A DNA stretch of 64,000 bases from Hydrogenoanaerobacterium sp032017025 (lineage in GTDB: Bacteria; Bacillota; Clostridia; Oscillospirales; Ruminococcaceae), in the NCBI RefSeq assembly GCF_032017025.1, contig NZ_DALZQO010000001.1, forward strand, positions 310,001-374,000, in the 5' to 3' direction. Positions 1 through 8,073 of this stretch are shown here, one piece after another (the first letter of the stretch is position 1; the number at the start of each line of letters is the position of its first letter). A program made the translations under genes and the position numbers. The notes under the pieces are model-generated. The model was not told where the DNA came from. It did no database searches and saw only the letters and a program-made list of their open reading frames with translations.

Positions 1-893
1 GGGTCGCCTTGTTTATCATTAACCTGCTGCTTTTACAGCCGAGCACGCTGCGCAAGGCCATCTGGCTGATTCTCACGGGCATCTACGTTCTGGCGGTTAT
101 CTCTTTTTTTGGGGGAAAGACCCAGTATTATTCGCTTATTTGGATGGCCTGCCCACCTGTAACTACCTATTATTTGGTTGGAAGCAAGCAGGGGCTGAGA
201 ATAAACATCGCATTTCTACTGTTTGTTTTTCTGGGATTGCTTTTTCAATCACCGGTACCCATCGCATATCGCAGCATTGCCAATATTATGTTCAGTCTAA
301 TCATGCTGTCTGCGACACTCTATGGTTACGAAAAGAGTCGTGAATTTTATCTGCTTTTACTGGAGGATAAGCAACGTGAATTAGAGTGCATTTCTACCAC
401 GGACAGTCTGACCGGGCTGTATAATCGTATGCATATTGAAAGCACAATAGAGAGGCATCTTGCTGGACTTCCATGCACCAAATCCAGAACGCCAACCCAA
501 TGCAGCCTCATGCTAATTGATATAGATTACTTTAAATCGATTAATGATACCTATGGACACCAGGAAGGTGACAAGGTGCTCCAAGCAGTGGCTGCGGTAA
601 TATTAAAAACGTTAAAAAACCGCGGTGAAGCTGCACGCTGGGGTGGGGAAGAATTTCTGGTCTTTATTGATGATATTCCCTATGAAGAAATAATGAAGCT
701 GGCTGAAAATACAAGATCAGCCATTGAAAAGCTCGCCTTTGAAAACGGAATCACCGTTACAGCTTCGATGGGTGTTACCTTTTATTGCAGCGGAGACACT
801 TACGATACATTCTTGAAACGCGCAGATGACTGCCTTTATAAAGCCAAAGCACAAGGTCGTAATCAAATTAATGTCACTATGCTTTCATTTTGA
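1..893 (+). CDS. Membrane-anchored GGDEF diguanylate cyclase (5' partial)
   Basis: The reading frame is open to the window edge; a TTG at 9 is possible but has no visible ribosome site, so the gene probably begins upstream. The visible protein has about four hydrophobic segments (roughly residues 15-105 from that TTG), a short linker, then a GGDEF domain with the DSLTGLYNR entry motif and the active-site variant GGEEF in RWGGEEF. Family knowledge: such proteins make cyclic di-GMP from two GTP. The RxxD product-inhibition site expected just before GGEEF looks degenerate, with N and E at the key positions, so feedback inhibition may be absent. This is the end of the gene; no partner is visible in the window. 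Confidence 0.88.
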   Translation, partial: VALFIINLLLLQPSTLRKAIWLILTGIYVLAVISFFGGKTQYYSLIWMACPPVTTYYLVGSKQGLRINIAFLLFVFLGLLFQSPVPIAYRSIANIMFSLIMLSATLYGYEKSREFYLLLLEDKQRELECISTTDSLTGLYNRMHIESTIERHLAGLPCTKSRTPTQCSLMLIDIDYFKSINDTYGHQEGDKVLQAVAAVILKTLKNRGEAARWGGEEFLVFIDDIPYEEIMKLAENTRSAIEKLAFENGITVTASMGVTFYCSGDTYDTFLKRADDCLYKAKAQGRNQINVTMLSF

Positions 894-1130
894 TTGCAGA
901 TAATAAAAAAGCGAAGCCGCCCCTACCACTCACTTAGTTAGGATAATTTTAAAATCAATTTAATAATTCTAATTAATACCTAAGCTAAATATACCTATTG
1001 GAATAATCTTTTATCACAAAAACAAAACATTTTTATCACTAAAAACCTATAGTTTTAACAGCTAAATTACCACAATCACAAACTTAAATGCATAATAAAT
1101 TTATCGATATAAACACATCTTTCATTCTAT

Positions 1131-1139
1131 CATATAATA
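1131..1139 (+). promoter_or_regulatory. Candidate promoter -10 of the heptad-repeat gene
   Basis: CATATAATA lies 47 bases before the start codon. It contains TATAAT, but no good TTGACA box sits 16-18 bases upstream. It also matches the CATAnnnTA -10 pattern of mother-cell sporulation sigma factors, and an ATA-rich stretch (1107-1113) sits at about the right distance. Which sigma factor is used cannot be decided from sequence. The rest of 894-1130 is AT-rich with nothing else recognised. Confidence 0.4.
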
Positions 1140-1185
1140 TATTGCACTAACTTTGGTGCGATATTAAGACAGGAGGATGTATTAT

Positions 1186-1632
1186 ATGCGTAATATGGAA
1201 AATTGCGGATGCAAGGATAATCACCATGAGGATAATAACAATCATAATGAGGGTAAAAAGGATATTCGCGAGGGCATAGAGGACATTCGTGAGGGTATTG
1301 GAGACATTCGTGAAGGCCTCGATGACATTTGCAGAGGCAATATCTGTGAGGGTGTCAGAGATATCTGTGAGGGAATTGGCGATATTGAGGAAGGCCTTTG
1401 TGATATTATTGAGGGCTTAAATGATCTTCATCATGTCAACAAGTGTAAAAATATAAGGCAAATCGAAGAAGGTATCCGCGATATCCGTGAAGGAATCAAA
1501 GATATTTGCGAAGGTTTGGAGGATATCCGTAGATGTAATATCTGCGAGGGCGTCAGAGATATCCGTGAGGGCCTTTGTGATATTGAAGAAGGTCTGGATG
1601 ACATTATTAAAGGCTTAAAAGATATTGCTTAA
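1186..1632 (+). CDS. Low-complexity DIxEG heptad-repeat protein, unknown function
   Basis: A protein of 148 residues. The start is ATG 1186, nine bases after AGGAGG (1171-1176); an in-frame ATG at 1177 touches that site. The first 25 residues are rich in His, Asn, Asp and Cys (CGCKDNHHEDNNNHNE). The rest is a near-continuous series of seven-residue units of the form D-I-x-E-G-[ILV]-x, about sixteen in all, in two similar halves separated by DLHHVNKCKN. Each half contains an NICEGVRDI variant, and Cys recurs at fixed places. Hydrophobic residues alternate at 4/3 spacing as in a coiled coil, yet every unit has a Gly. No signal peptide or membrane segment is seen. I do not recognise the family; a structural or spore-coat-like role is only a guess. 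Monocistronic, with its own terminator. Confidence 0.8.
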   Translation: MRNMENCGCKDNHHEDNNNHNEGKKDIREGIEDIREGIGDIREGLDDICRGNICEGVRDICEGIGDIEEGLCDIIEGLNDLHHVNKCKNIRQIEEGIRDIREGIKDICEGLEDIRRCNICEGVRDIREGLCDIEEGLDDIIKGLKDIA

Positions 1633-1714
1633 TGTATTGAGGCAGATGTAAAAATAGCTTTTAAGAGGAAACGTCTTTTGCTTCCATTTACTCATTATAA
1701 ATATATAGAGAGAG

Positions 1715-1752
1715 ACGCGAGGATACTTCATGTAATCCCCGCGTTTCTTCTT
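1715..1752 (+). terminator. Rho-independent terminator of the heptad-repeat gene
   Basis: Stem ACGCGAGGAT (1715-1724) pairs with ATCCCCGCGT (1735-1744) with one mismatch, followed by a T-rich run. Confidence 0.7.
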
Positions 1753-1884
1753 TATCTTTGTATTGGTTTAAATTCTATTTTTAATACTGTGGTTTCGAAT
1801 ATCAATGTGACCATCAGCTTAGTATCGTATTTTCCAGCAATGCCACTCTTATGCTAAGCAGTTTTATTTTGACGCAGGTATATC

Positions 1885-1922
1885 AAAAAAGAAAACCCTG
1901 CATAGAAAAATCTATGCAGGGT
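1885..1922 (-). terminator. Rho-independent terminator of the CPBP protease gene
   Basis: A perfect 12-bp stem (ACCCTGCATAGA 1895-1906 with 1911-1922) and a four-base loop. On the minus strand it is followed by TTTCTTTTTTGAT. The rest of 1753-1894 holds nothing recognised. Confidence 0.8.
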
Positions 1923-1978
1923 CTTTGCGAGCAATATTGATAACTTCACAACATCCAATGCAGAACTCTAAAAGTTTT

Positions 1979-2614
1979 TCACTTTAATAACAACGGAAGA
2001 AACGAAATTGTATCAAACGCCACATGTGCAACCCATGTTGTCCATATCGAATTGCTTTTCTTAAAAGCGAAATTCAATATAAGCCTGGGAGCAACGATAG
2101 TAATTAATATCTGTGGCACATTGTATCCATATGAAGCAATATGCCAAAATGCAAATAAAATTGCGCAGATTAATGACGCCTGCCAAAACTTAAAGTTCAA
2201 TTTCTTCCATAGCGCAAAGAGTAACGTGATGCTAAGTAATTCCTCTCCCATTAACATAAATGGTACGTGGGTGCCTACATACTCCCATGTAAGCACAGAA
2301 TTAATCGCATTTCCAGTTAAACTACCACCACTAATCATCTGCCATATCTTACCACAAATCATCGAAGTAAGGACTAACGCGGGGATTGATATTATTGTCC
2401 ATTTAATGCTGAAGTGCTTAAACCATTCTGTAAACTCATCTTTTAGTACCAGAAACGCTAATATTCCAGTAAGCAAAAGATTATAGATCGTGGAAATTGG
2501 GTCAAGAATTTCCAACCCAATTGGTATCAGATGTAAGAATTGGTATGTAGTGGCAATCATAATAACGCCAAGTATAAGGATGAAAGCATTATTTCTAATC
2601 GTTCTATTTTTCAC
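1979..2614 (-). CDS. CPBP family intramembrane metalloprotease
   Basis: About 211 residues with six or more hydrophobic segments. The three family motifs can be placed: GEELLSI (motif 1, EE pair), FAFWH (motif 2, FxxxH) and HVAFD (motif 3, HxxxD). Members of this Abi/CAAX-protease-related family are membrane glutamate-type or metal-dependent proteases, often linked to bacteriocin immunity or regulation. The Arg usually found in EExxxR is replaced here by Ile, so activity is uncertain. The start is GTG 2614 behind GAGGG. It is transcribed alone, with a terminator directly downstream and no bacteriocin gene beside it. Confidence 0.8.
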   Translation of the reverse strand: MKNRTIRNNAFILILGVIMIATTYQFLHLIPIGLEILDPISTIYNLLLTGILAFLVLKDEFTEWFKHFSIKWTIISIPALVLTSMICGKIWQMISGGSLTGNAINSVLTWEYVGTHVPFMLMGEELLSITLLFALWKKLNFKFWQASLICAILFAFWHIASYGYNVPQILITIVAPRLILNFAFKKSNSIWTTWVAHVAFDTISFLPLLLK

Positions 2615-2700
2615 AATTTCCCTCTTTTAACTATTAAATTATTTCTCATTATGTCTATAGATATAATAGCCATTTCAGGTTAAAGCATAAATAAACAGAA

Positions 2701-2731
2701 AAATGTCCTGCGTTGAAAACGCAGGACATTT
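2701..2731 (-). terminator. Terminator of tRNA-Ser
   Basis: A perfect 14-bp inverted repeat (AAATGTCCTGCGTT 2701-2714 with 2718-2731) starts immediately after the tRNA 3' end on the minus strand and is followed by a T-rich run. Confidence 0.85.
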
Positions 2732-2822
2732 TGGCGGAGAGCTAGGGATTTGAACCCTAGGTACGCTATTAACGTACACACGATTTCCAATCGTGCGCCT
2801 TCGACCACTCAGCCAGCTCTCC
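2732..2822 (-). tRNA. tRNA-Ser (anticodon GGA)
   Basis: The minus strand folds into a class II tRNA. The acceptor stem is GGAGAGC/GCTCTCC with discriminator G, and the CCA end is encoded. The anticodon stem CACGA/TCGTG holds loop TTGGAAA, anticodon GGA, reading UCC/UCU serine codons. A long variable arm (GTACG...CGTAC) and TTCAAAT in the T loop complete it. Confidence 0.96.
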
Positions 2823-2925
2823 AACTGTTGTGGCTTTGCTCTTACAGAGCGCTTAATTATTATACCTAATATTTTTCAAAAAAGCAAGGGGTTTTACAAA
2901 AAAATTAAAAATATCTGCAAATTCG

Positions 2926-3408
2926 TTATTTATGGTATTTTCCATTTGCACTAATTTGAAAAGCACGATAGATTTGTTCCAGCAGCATCATACGCGCAAG
3001 CTGATGCGGAAACGTCATTTTCGACATGGATAGGCGCAGCTGTGACTTTGCTTTGAGTTCCTCCCACAAACCATGTGAGCCGCCGATAAGAAATACAATA
3101 CTGCTTTTACCGCTGATTCCTATTTTATCTATCGTACGTGAAAGCTCCACCGAACAAAGCTGGTTTCCTTCAATGCACATTGGAATCAGATAAGCGCCTG
3201 CTGGCAGCTTTGCAGCAATGCGTTTGCCCTCGCTTTCAATGCAGGCATCAATTTGCGCAGCGGAAGGATTATCGGACAAGCGCTCTTCATCAACCTCAAT
3301 TACACTAATTTTGCAAAACGCCTGTAAACGCTTCACGTATTCCGCGCAGCCTTCACGAAGGTAGCTTTCTTTCAATTTTCCAACACAGATTACTGTAATG
3401 CTTAACAT
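2926..3408 (-). CDS. rlmH: 23S rRNA (pseudouridine1915-N3)-methyltransferase RlmH
   Basis: 160 residues, the usual RlmH length. Start ATG 3408 is chosen because AGGAG ends seven bases upstream; a GTG at 3414 abuts that site. The SPOUT-type SAM-binding motif FLIGGSHGL and the conserved C-terminus (MTFPHQLARMMLLEQIYRAF...KYHK) are present. Family knowledge: it methylates pseudouridine 1915 of 23S rRNA in the assembled ribosome. It starts ten bases after walJ, so the two are likely one transcript. The following tRNA gene is on the same strand. Confidence 0.95.
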   Translation of the reverse strand: MLSITVICVGKLKESYLREGCAEYVKRLQAFCKISVIEVDEERLSDNPSAAQIDACIESEGKRIAAKLPAGAYLIPMCIEGNQLCSVELSRTIDKIGISGKSSIVFLIGGSHGLWEELKAKSQLRLSMSKMTFPHQLARMMLLEQIYRAFQISANGKYHK

Positions 3409-3418
3409 ATCCACACTC

Positions 3419-4210
3419 CTACAGAACCATCATCTCGCCCGCCTCGCTGCGTTTGGCAACCGTCAGAATAAAATCATCGCCCTCCACCATCTGCGCGGCT
3501 GTAAGCCCGTTTAAAGACGTTTGATACGCAAGGTCAGGGATATTGTTCTCTTTGCTGAGATGCGCCAAAACAATGCGCGTCGTGCCTGTTTGAACAAGCT
3601 CCGGCAATAGGGCGGCACAATCTTCGTTTGAAAGATGCCCCTGCTGCCCTGCAATGCGTTTTTTCAGGTAATACGGGTAAGCACCATTCATCAGCATATT
3701 AGGCTCATAGTTGGATTCCATCAGCACCAAATCGCAGCCGCATATACCATTTTTAACGGCATCACTCACAAAACCCAAATCGGTTGAGATGCCAATCAGA
3801 CGGTCATCTGCTGTATGAATGCGGTAACCAAGGCTATGTACGCTGTCGTGTGAGGTACGGAAACTTGCGATTTCCATACCAGCCACACACACTGCACCGC
3901 CATCAATCGCTTCTAATTGCGCCGCAGGCGGAACGCAGTCATTCGCAAGCAAAAAATCGAGCACCTGTGCGCTTGCAAACACCGGAACCATTCGCTTTTT
4001 GAGCAGCACATTGAGTCCACGGATATGGTCGATATGTTCGTGCGTAATAAATATCGCCTTCACCTGCTCAAGCGGGATATCATGCCGGCATAACCCTGTC
4101 ACAATACCCTTGCAGCTGATACCCGCATCGACAAGAATGCCTGCATCGCTGTTGCCGATATATGCACTGTTTCCGCTGCTGCCGCTTGCAATGGTAAAAA
4201 ATCTTGCCAT
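3419..4210 (-). CDS. walJ: WalJ/YycJ-type MBL-fold hydrolase
   Basis: About 263 residues. The ATG at 4210 is preferred; an upstream in-frame ATG (4246) lies inside the murA terminator. The metallo-beta-lactamase fold is shown by FITHEHIDH (HxHxDH) near residue 60, the N-terminal GSSGNS motif, a downstream DLG near residue 140, and LAHLSKENN near the C-terminus. YycJ/WalJ relatives are cytoplasmic metal-dependent phosphodiesterase/exonuclease-like proteins tied to coordination of cell division with replication. Here it is paired with rlmH rather than with a walKR operon. Confidence 0.88.
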   Translation of the reverse strand: MARFFTIASGSSGNSAYIGNSDAGILVDAGISCKGIVTGLCRHDIPLEQVKAIFITHEHIDHIRGLNVLLKKRMVPVFASAQVLDFLLANDCVPPAAQLEAIDGGAVCVAGMEIASFRTSHDSVHSLGYRIHTADDRLIGISTDLGFVSDAVKNGICGCDLVLMESNYEPNMLMNGAYPYYLKKRIAGQQGHLSNEDCAALLPELVQTGTTRIVLAHLSKENNIPDLAYQTSLNGLTAAQMVEGDDFILTVAKRSEAGEMMVL

Positions 4211-4233
4211 AAAATTTAAATTTCCTTTCTCCA

Positions 4234-4260
4234 CAAAAAAAGGCACTTCTAAAGTGCCTT
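4234..4260 (-). terminator. Terminator of murA
   Basis: Stem AAGGCACTT (4252-4260 complement) pairs with 4240-4248, followed on the minus strand by seven T residues. It sits eight bases after the murA stop and overlaps the spurious long start of walJ. Confidence 0.85.
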
Positions 4261-4267
4261 TCTAAGC

Positions 4268-5551
4268 TTAGATTGCTTTCTCTATAAGTGCATCGGCAAA
4301 TTCAACCTTTTTTATGTTTGCACCGAGTTCCCGCAGCTTTTCAATAATATCCTCATAGCCACGCTCAATATGGTGAATTTCTTCAATTTCGGTGGTACCA
4401 TGAGCCATCAGCGCCGCAATCAGCATTGCCGCACCGGCACGCAAATCAGTCGCCTTCACCGGCGCTCCTGTGAGCGACGAAACACCCTCTACCACTGCTA
4501 CTTTACCATCCACTTGAATGCTCGCACCCATACGGCGCAGCTCGTCCACATATTTAAAGCGGTTATCCCACACGCCCTCGGTAACAATACTGGTACCGGC
4601 TGCAACCGTAAGCAAAGTAGTCATCTGCGGCTGCATATCGGTGGGGAAACCCGGATGAGGCATGGTTTTCAGCGATATCTTTTCCAGTGCGCCGTCACGG
4701 CTGACACGGATAGAATCGTCGTATTCCACTACATTTACTCCTGCCTTTAAAAGCTTCGTTGTAATGGATTCCAAATGTTTGGGAATTACATTTTTAATCA
4801 GCACATCTCCGCAGGTCGCCGCGGCCGCCACCATATAAGTGCCCGCTTCGATCTGATCAGGAATGATAGAATAGGTTGTACCGCGTAAAAAATCTACACC
4901 GTGAATTTTAATGACATCGGTACCCGCGCCGCGGATATCCGCACCCATGGAGTTTAAAAAGTTTGCAAGGTCGACGATATGCGGCTCTTTCGCCACGTTC
5001 TCAAGAACCGTAAGGCCTTTGGCCTTAACCGCCGCCAGCATGACGTTAATGGTAGCCCCAACCGAGACCACGTCAAAATAAATATGTCCGCCTGTCAAAT
5101 ACTCTGTCCTTGCGTCGATCATACCATGGTCGACCGATACAGTTGCACCGAGCGACTCAAAGCCTTTAATGTGCTGGTCGATAGGGCGAACGCCAAAATC
5201 GCAGCCGCCGGGCATAGAAACTTCAGCCTTATTGTACTTACCAAGGAGTGCGCCCAGAAAATAATAGGACGCACGCATATTGCGTGCCAATTCATATGGC
5301 ACAGTTGGGGAAATGTTTTGGGTAGCGTCGATCTCAACCGAAAAACGGTTGATGGGACGAACCTTTGCACCCATTTCGCTTAAAATTTTAAAAAGAATGG
5401 ATACATCACTGATGTTTGGGATGTTTTCAATGATACAGGGGCCATCCGCCAAAATTACTGCCGGAATAATGGCTACCGCTGCATTTTTTGCTCCGCTTAT
5501 CTCAACCTCGCCCTGTAAACGGACGCCGCCCTCAACAACAAATTTTTCCAA
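4268..5551 (-). CDS. murA: UDP-N-acetylglucosamine 1-carboxyvinyltransferase MurA
   Basis: About 427 residues when started at TTG 5551, nine bases after AAGGAG; this gives the expected N-terminus MEKFVVEGG. The enzyme transfers enolpyruvate from PEP to UDP-GlcNAc, the first committed step of peptidoglycan synthesis, in the cytoplasm. The EPSP-synthase-like fold is recognisable by SGAKNAA near residue 20, PGGCDFGVRPID with the catalytic, fosfomycin-sensitive Cys, and the late PGFPTDMQPQ motif. It is single, between its own leader hairpin and terminator. Confidence 0.96.
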   Translation of the reverse strand: MEKFVVEGGVRLQGEVEISGAKNAAVAIIPAVILADGPCIIENIPNISDVSILFKILSEMGAKVRPINRFSVEIDATQNISPTVPYELARNMRASYYFLGALLGKYNKAEVSMPGGCDFGVRPIDQHIKGFESLGATVSVDHGMIDARTEYLTGGHIYFDVVSVGATINVMLAAVKAKGLTVLENVAKEPHIVDLANFLNSMGADIRGAGTDVIKIHGVDFLRGTTYSIIPDQIEAGTYMVAAAATCGDVLIKNVIPKHLESITTKLLKAGVNVVEYDDSIRVSRDGALEKISLKTMPHPGFPTDMQPQMTTLLTVAAGTSIVTEGVWDNRFKYVDELRRMGASIQVDGKVAVVEGVSSLTGAPVKATDLRAGAAMLIAALMAHGTTEIEEIHHIERGYEDIIEKLRELGANIKKVEFADALIEKAI

Positions 5552-5601
5552 TGCGGCACTCTCCTTATATATGATACTCAAATAAAAGTGAATAATCAGT
5601 G

Positions 5602-5629
5602 AAAAAGGCCGCCTCATTGCCGCCTTTTT
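5602..5629 (-). terminator. Terminator-like hairpin in the murA leader
   Basis: AAAAAGGC (5622-5629 complement) pairs with 5602-5609 around a 12-base loop, and the 3' arm ends in a T run. It lies between the candidate murA promoter and the murA start, so it would act as an attenuator or leader structure rather than as an end-of-gene terminator. Confidence 0.5.
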
Positions 5630-5660
5630 GCGTTGTCTTTCAGTTCATTTTAACAGTAAT

Positions 5661-5669
5661 ATTATATCA
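5661..5669 (-). promoter_or_regulatory. Candidate extended -10 promoter of murA
   Basis: The minus strand reads TGATATAAT, a full extended -10 element, about 110 bases before the TTG start. No good -35 box is visible. The rest of 5670-5875 is AT-rich with no gene. Confidence 0.5.
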
Positions 5670-5875
5670 CCTTTTACCCTAAAATAAAAGCTGAGTACAG
5701 CAATATTTACTGGCTGCTGTTTTTGGCTCGTTTTGTCGAAATTTTTGGCTGAAAAACGCATCAATAAGCCAAAAACCATATTATCTGTATAAAACCTAAC
5801 ACAGTATAGCACGGGTGTCTAATTTTGGCAAGATGCACAATTCAATTTTACCCAAATTGTAATACATTTGTGAAA

Positions 5876-5910
5876 AATAAGAAAACCCTCACCTGTTAAA
5901 ATGAGGGTTT
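5876..5910 (-). terminator. Terminator of the M23 peptidase gene
   Basis: A nine-bp stem (AAACCCTCA with TGAGGGTTT, 5883-5891 and 5902-5910), followed on the minus strand by TTCTTATTTTT. Confidence 0.8.
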
Positions 5911-5919
5911 CCCTGTTTT

Positions 5920-7797
5920 TTAATACGGACTTCTGCTTCCGATATACTTCCTTGCGTCAAGGTAAGCACCATTCTGCCTAATTTCAAAATGGCAATGGTT
6001 TCCGGTTGCGTTACCGGTACGGCCCACAGCCGCAATGGTTTGGCCCTGCTGTACATATTGGCCCACACTGACATACAGCGCACTGTTGTGTGCATACACC
6101 GTGGTAATACCGCCGCCATGGTCAATAATAACATGCTTACCATAACCATAACGGTTTGATTTCACTGTTACCACTCTGCCGCTCATAGCCGCAACCACCG
6201 GTGTACCGCTGCGGGCTGCGATGTCGGTACCGGTATGGCCCGGATAGCCCCAAATGGGAGAGGAAATATAATTGTAGCCGTAGCTGCCCACAACCGGCCA
6301 GATAAAGCCGCCTGTGGAGGTACCGTTGCCGGTTGCCTTGGGTACGTTGGTACCAACCGCAACAACCTCATTTCTTGGCTCTAAAATTCTTTCCTCATTG
6401 ACGATGTTTTTTTCTACCGCAACTCCGTCAATGTAGGTGATATCGGCGACAATTTTCATCGTTCCGTTAACACCTTTTGTCGTTACCTGCTCGACACCCT
6501 TGAGAAGCTTGGCGTTGTCCACACGTTCAGTATCGTAAGGGATATCCTCCTCGTAGGTTTCGCGACGGATGACTTGTACCTTCATCATCGGCACCGAACG
6601 CGATACCAGCAGCTGCTTACCCGGCAGAAAATTATCGGTAAGGTCAGGGTTCATCGCGGTAATCTCTTTGAGCGGAACACCGGTCTTGTCGGCAATCAGC
6701 GACGGAGAATCGCCCGCAACAACGGTATAGTAGCTCTCGCCCGATACATTGCCGCTGAGCATGCTGCTAATCGTCTGCACATCTTTAAGCGACTGCACGG
6801 GGTATAGGCCGTCCTTGAGCTCAATCTTGTTCACAAACTGAATGGTTTCATTCTCGCTGTCGGTATCATATTGGTCAAGCATCGCATTCATTGCATCCAG
6901 TATAAGCTCGGGGTTTGTGGAGGCGCCTTTAAAATCGCCCTCAACATAAAGGCCGCTTGCCTGTGTAATTTCACCGCCGCTTGCCTGAATAATGCGGTCG
7001 GTAAGCGCGCTTTCATTCACAAGCTGATCTTCGGTTACCACCGCAAGTGTGTACTGAGGCATAGAAACAGCTTGCTGCCCCTCACTTGCCGGCTCATGGG
7101 TTTCTCCGTCTGCACTTACATATTCCGCCAATACGTTCGAATTACTTTTGGATAATGCTATGGGTGGAGCGGTATCTTCATAGATAATACGTTTTTTTAC
7201 TTCTTTTTCCGCATTTTCAAATACCGATTCATCACTGATGTAACCAATATTCTTACCACCATAGTTAACTGAAAGCGCAAAAGTCAGGCTGTTGAAATGG
7301 TTTATTGTAACAACAAGCACCATAACGGCAGCAACCGGTGCGACATAGTTTAAAATATTGCTGATTACATGCAGATTAAGGAGTATGACCTCCCATACAA
7401 TGCGTAACAACTCAGCGGTTGCCTCAGATTTGCCAAAGGATTTCGCCTTGCGGATACGCTCGCCATACTGTGAAAACCTGGAGCGAATGGTGACAATAGG
7501 CGTTACAACATCGCGAACGATTGTTTTTATATAACGCGCAAAAGACGCACGGCGTTTCTTCTTTTTTTCCGCAAGCTTATCGCGCAAACGGTTAAACCAA
7601 GTCTCAAGGCGACGGCTGGTGCGGCGTTCATACCGAACCATCTGTGCCCCCATGTAATAGGCTAATCTATATAATTTATCCAGTATAATATCTAAGCTGT
7701 CTAGAAAATTCGGTACGGAAAGCATGCCTTTTTTGGTTGCCTTTTTCGGAGCAGAGTGTTTCTGCTTCTTACTTTTTTTCTTACTTTTTGTAGGCAT
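5920..7797 (-). CDS. Membrane-anchored LysM/G5/M23 peptidoglycan peptidase
   Basis: About 625 residues from ATG 7797, which follows AAAGGAG by eight bases. The first 160 residues are Lys/Arg-rich and probably cytoplasmic. One transmembrane segment follows (APVAAVMVLVVTI). The outer part holds a LysM domain (YYTVVAGDSPSLIADKTGV...), a G5-type domain (RRETYEEDIPYDTERV...) and a C-terminal M23 domain with zinc motifs GHTGTD (HxxxD) and NHCHFE (HxH). M23 enzymes are zinc endopeptidases cutting peptidoglycan cross-links. The long basic cytoplasmic part is unusual and could bind nucleic acid or a partner. It is a single gene with its own terminator. Confidence 0.93.
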   Translation of the reverse strand: MPTKSKKKSKKQKHSAPKKATKKGMLSVPNFLDSLDIILDKLYRLAYYMGAQMVRYERRTSRRLETWFNRLRDKLAEKKKKRRASFARYIKTIVRDVVTPIVTIRSRFSQYGERIRKAKSFGKSEATAELLRIVWEVILLNLHVISNILNYVAPVAAVMVLVVTINHFNSLTFALSVNYGGKNIGYISDESVFENAEKEVKKRIIYEDTAPPIALSKSNSNVLAEYVSADGETHEPASEGQQAVSMPQYTLAVVTEDQLVNESALTDRIIQASGGEITQASGLYVEGDFKGASTNPELILDAMNAMLDQYDTDSENETIQFVNKIELKDGLYPVQSLKDVQTISSMLSGNVSGESYYTVVAGDSPSLIADKTGVPLKEITAMNPDLTDNFLPGKQLLVSRSVPMMKVQVIRRETYEEDIPYDTERVDNAKLLKGVEQVTTKGVNGTMKIVADITYIDGVAVEKNIVNEERILEPRNEVVAVGTNVPKATGNGTSTGGFIWPVVGSYGYNYISSPIWGYPGHTGTDIAARSGTPVVAAMSGRVVTVKSNRYGYGKHVIIDHGGGITTVYAHNSALYVSVGQYVQQGQTIAAVGRTGNATGNHCHFEIRQNGAYLDARKYIGSRSPY

Positions 7798-8003
7798 GGC
7801 ATCGGCTCCTTTCAACTATCCTTCTTTTTTAGCCTTGTTGCAACGCAACACAGAAACGATGCACGAAAATATGGCTATCGTTTACTATACACCAAAACGT
7901 CACTTTTTTCAAGGTTGTTCATAGAAATGTTACGGAGCGGTAACACTCGCAAAAGCTACACCTGCCCTTTTTATTGTGATAGGCCCTGGCTGTAAATGCA
8001 AAA

Positions 8004-8040
8004 AAGCAAGCCGCCTGATAAAATAACAGGAGGCTTGCTT
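8004..8040 (-). terminator. Terminator of the amino acid ABC operon
   Basis: A 14-bp inverted repeat (AAGCAAGCCGCCTG 8004-8017 with 8027-8040, one mismatch), followed on the minus strand by a T run. Confidence 0.85.
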
Positions 8041-8073
8041 TTTAATAATGCAGTAATGGTACTGCCGTTCGTT

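Noticed and set aside
1270..1630. CRISPR-like array suggested by regularly repeated DNA
   Set aside because: The repetition is at protein level with codon variation and a continuous frame; there are no identical repeats with unique spacers.
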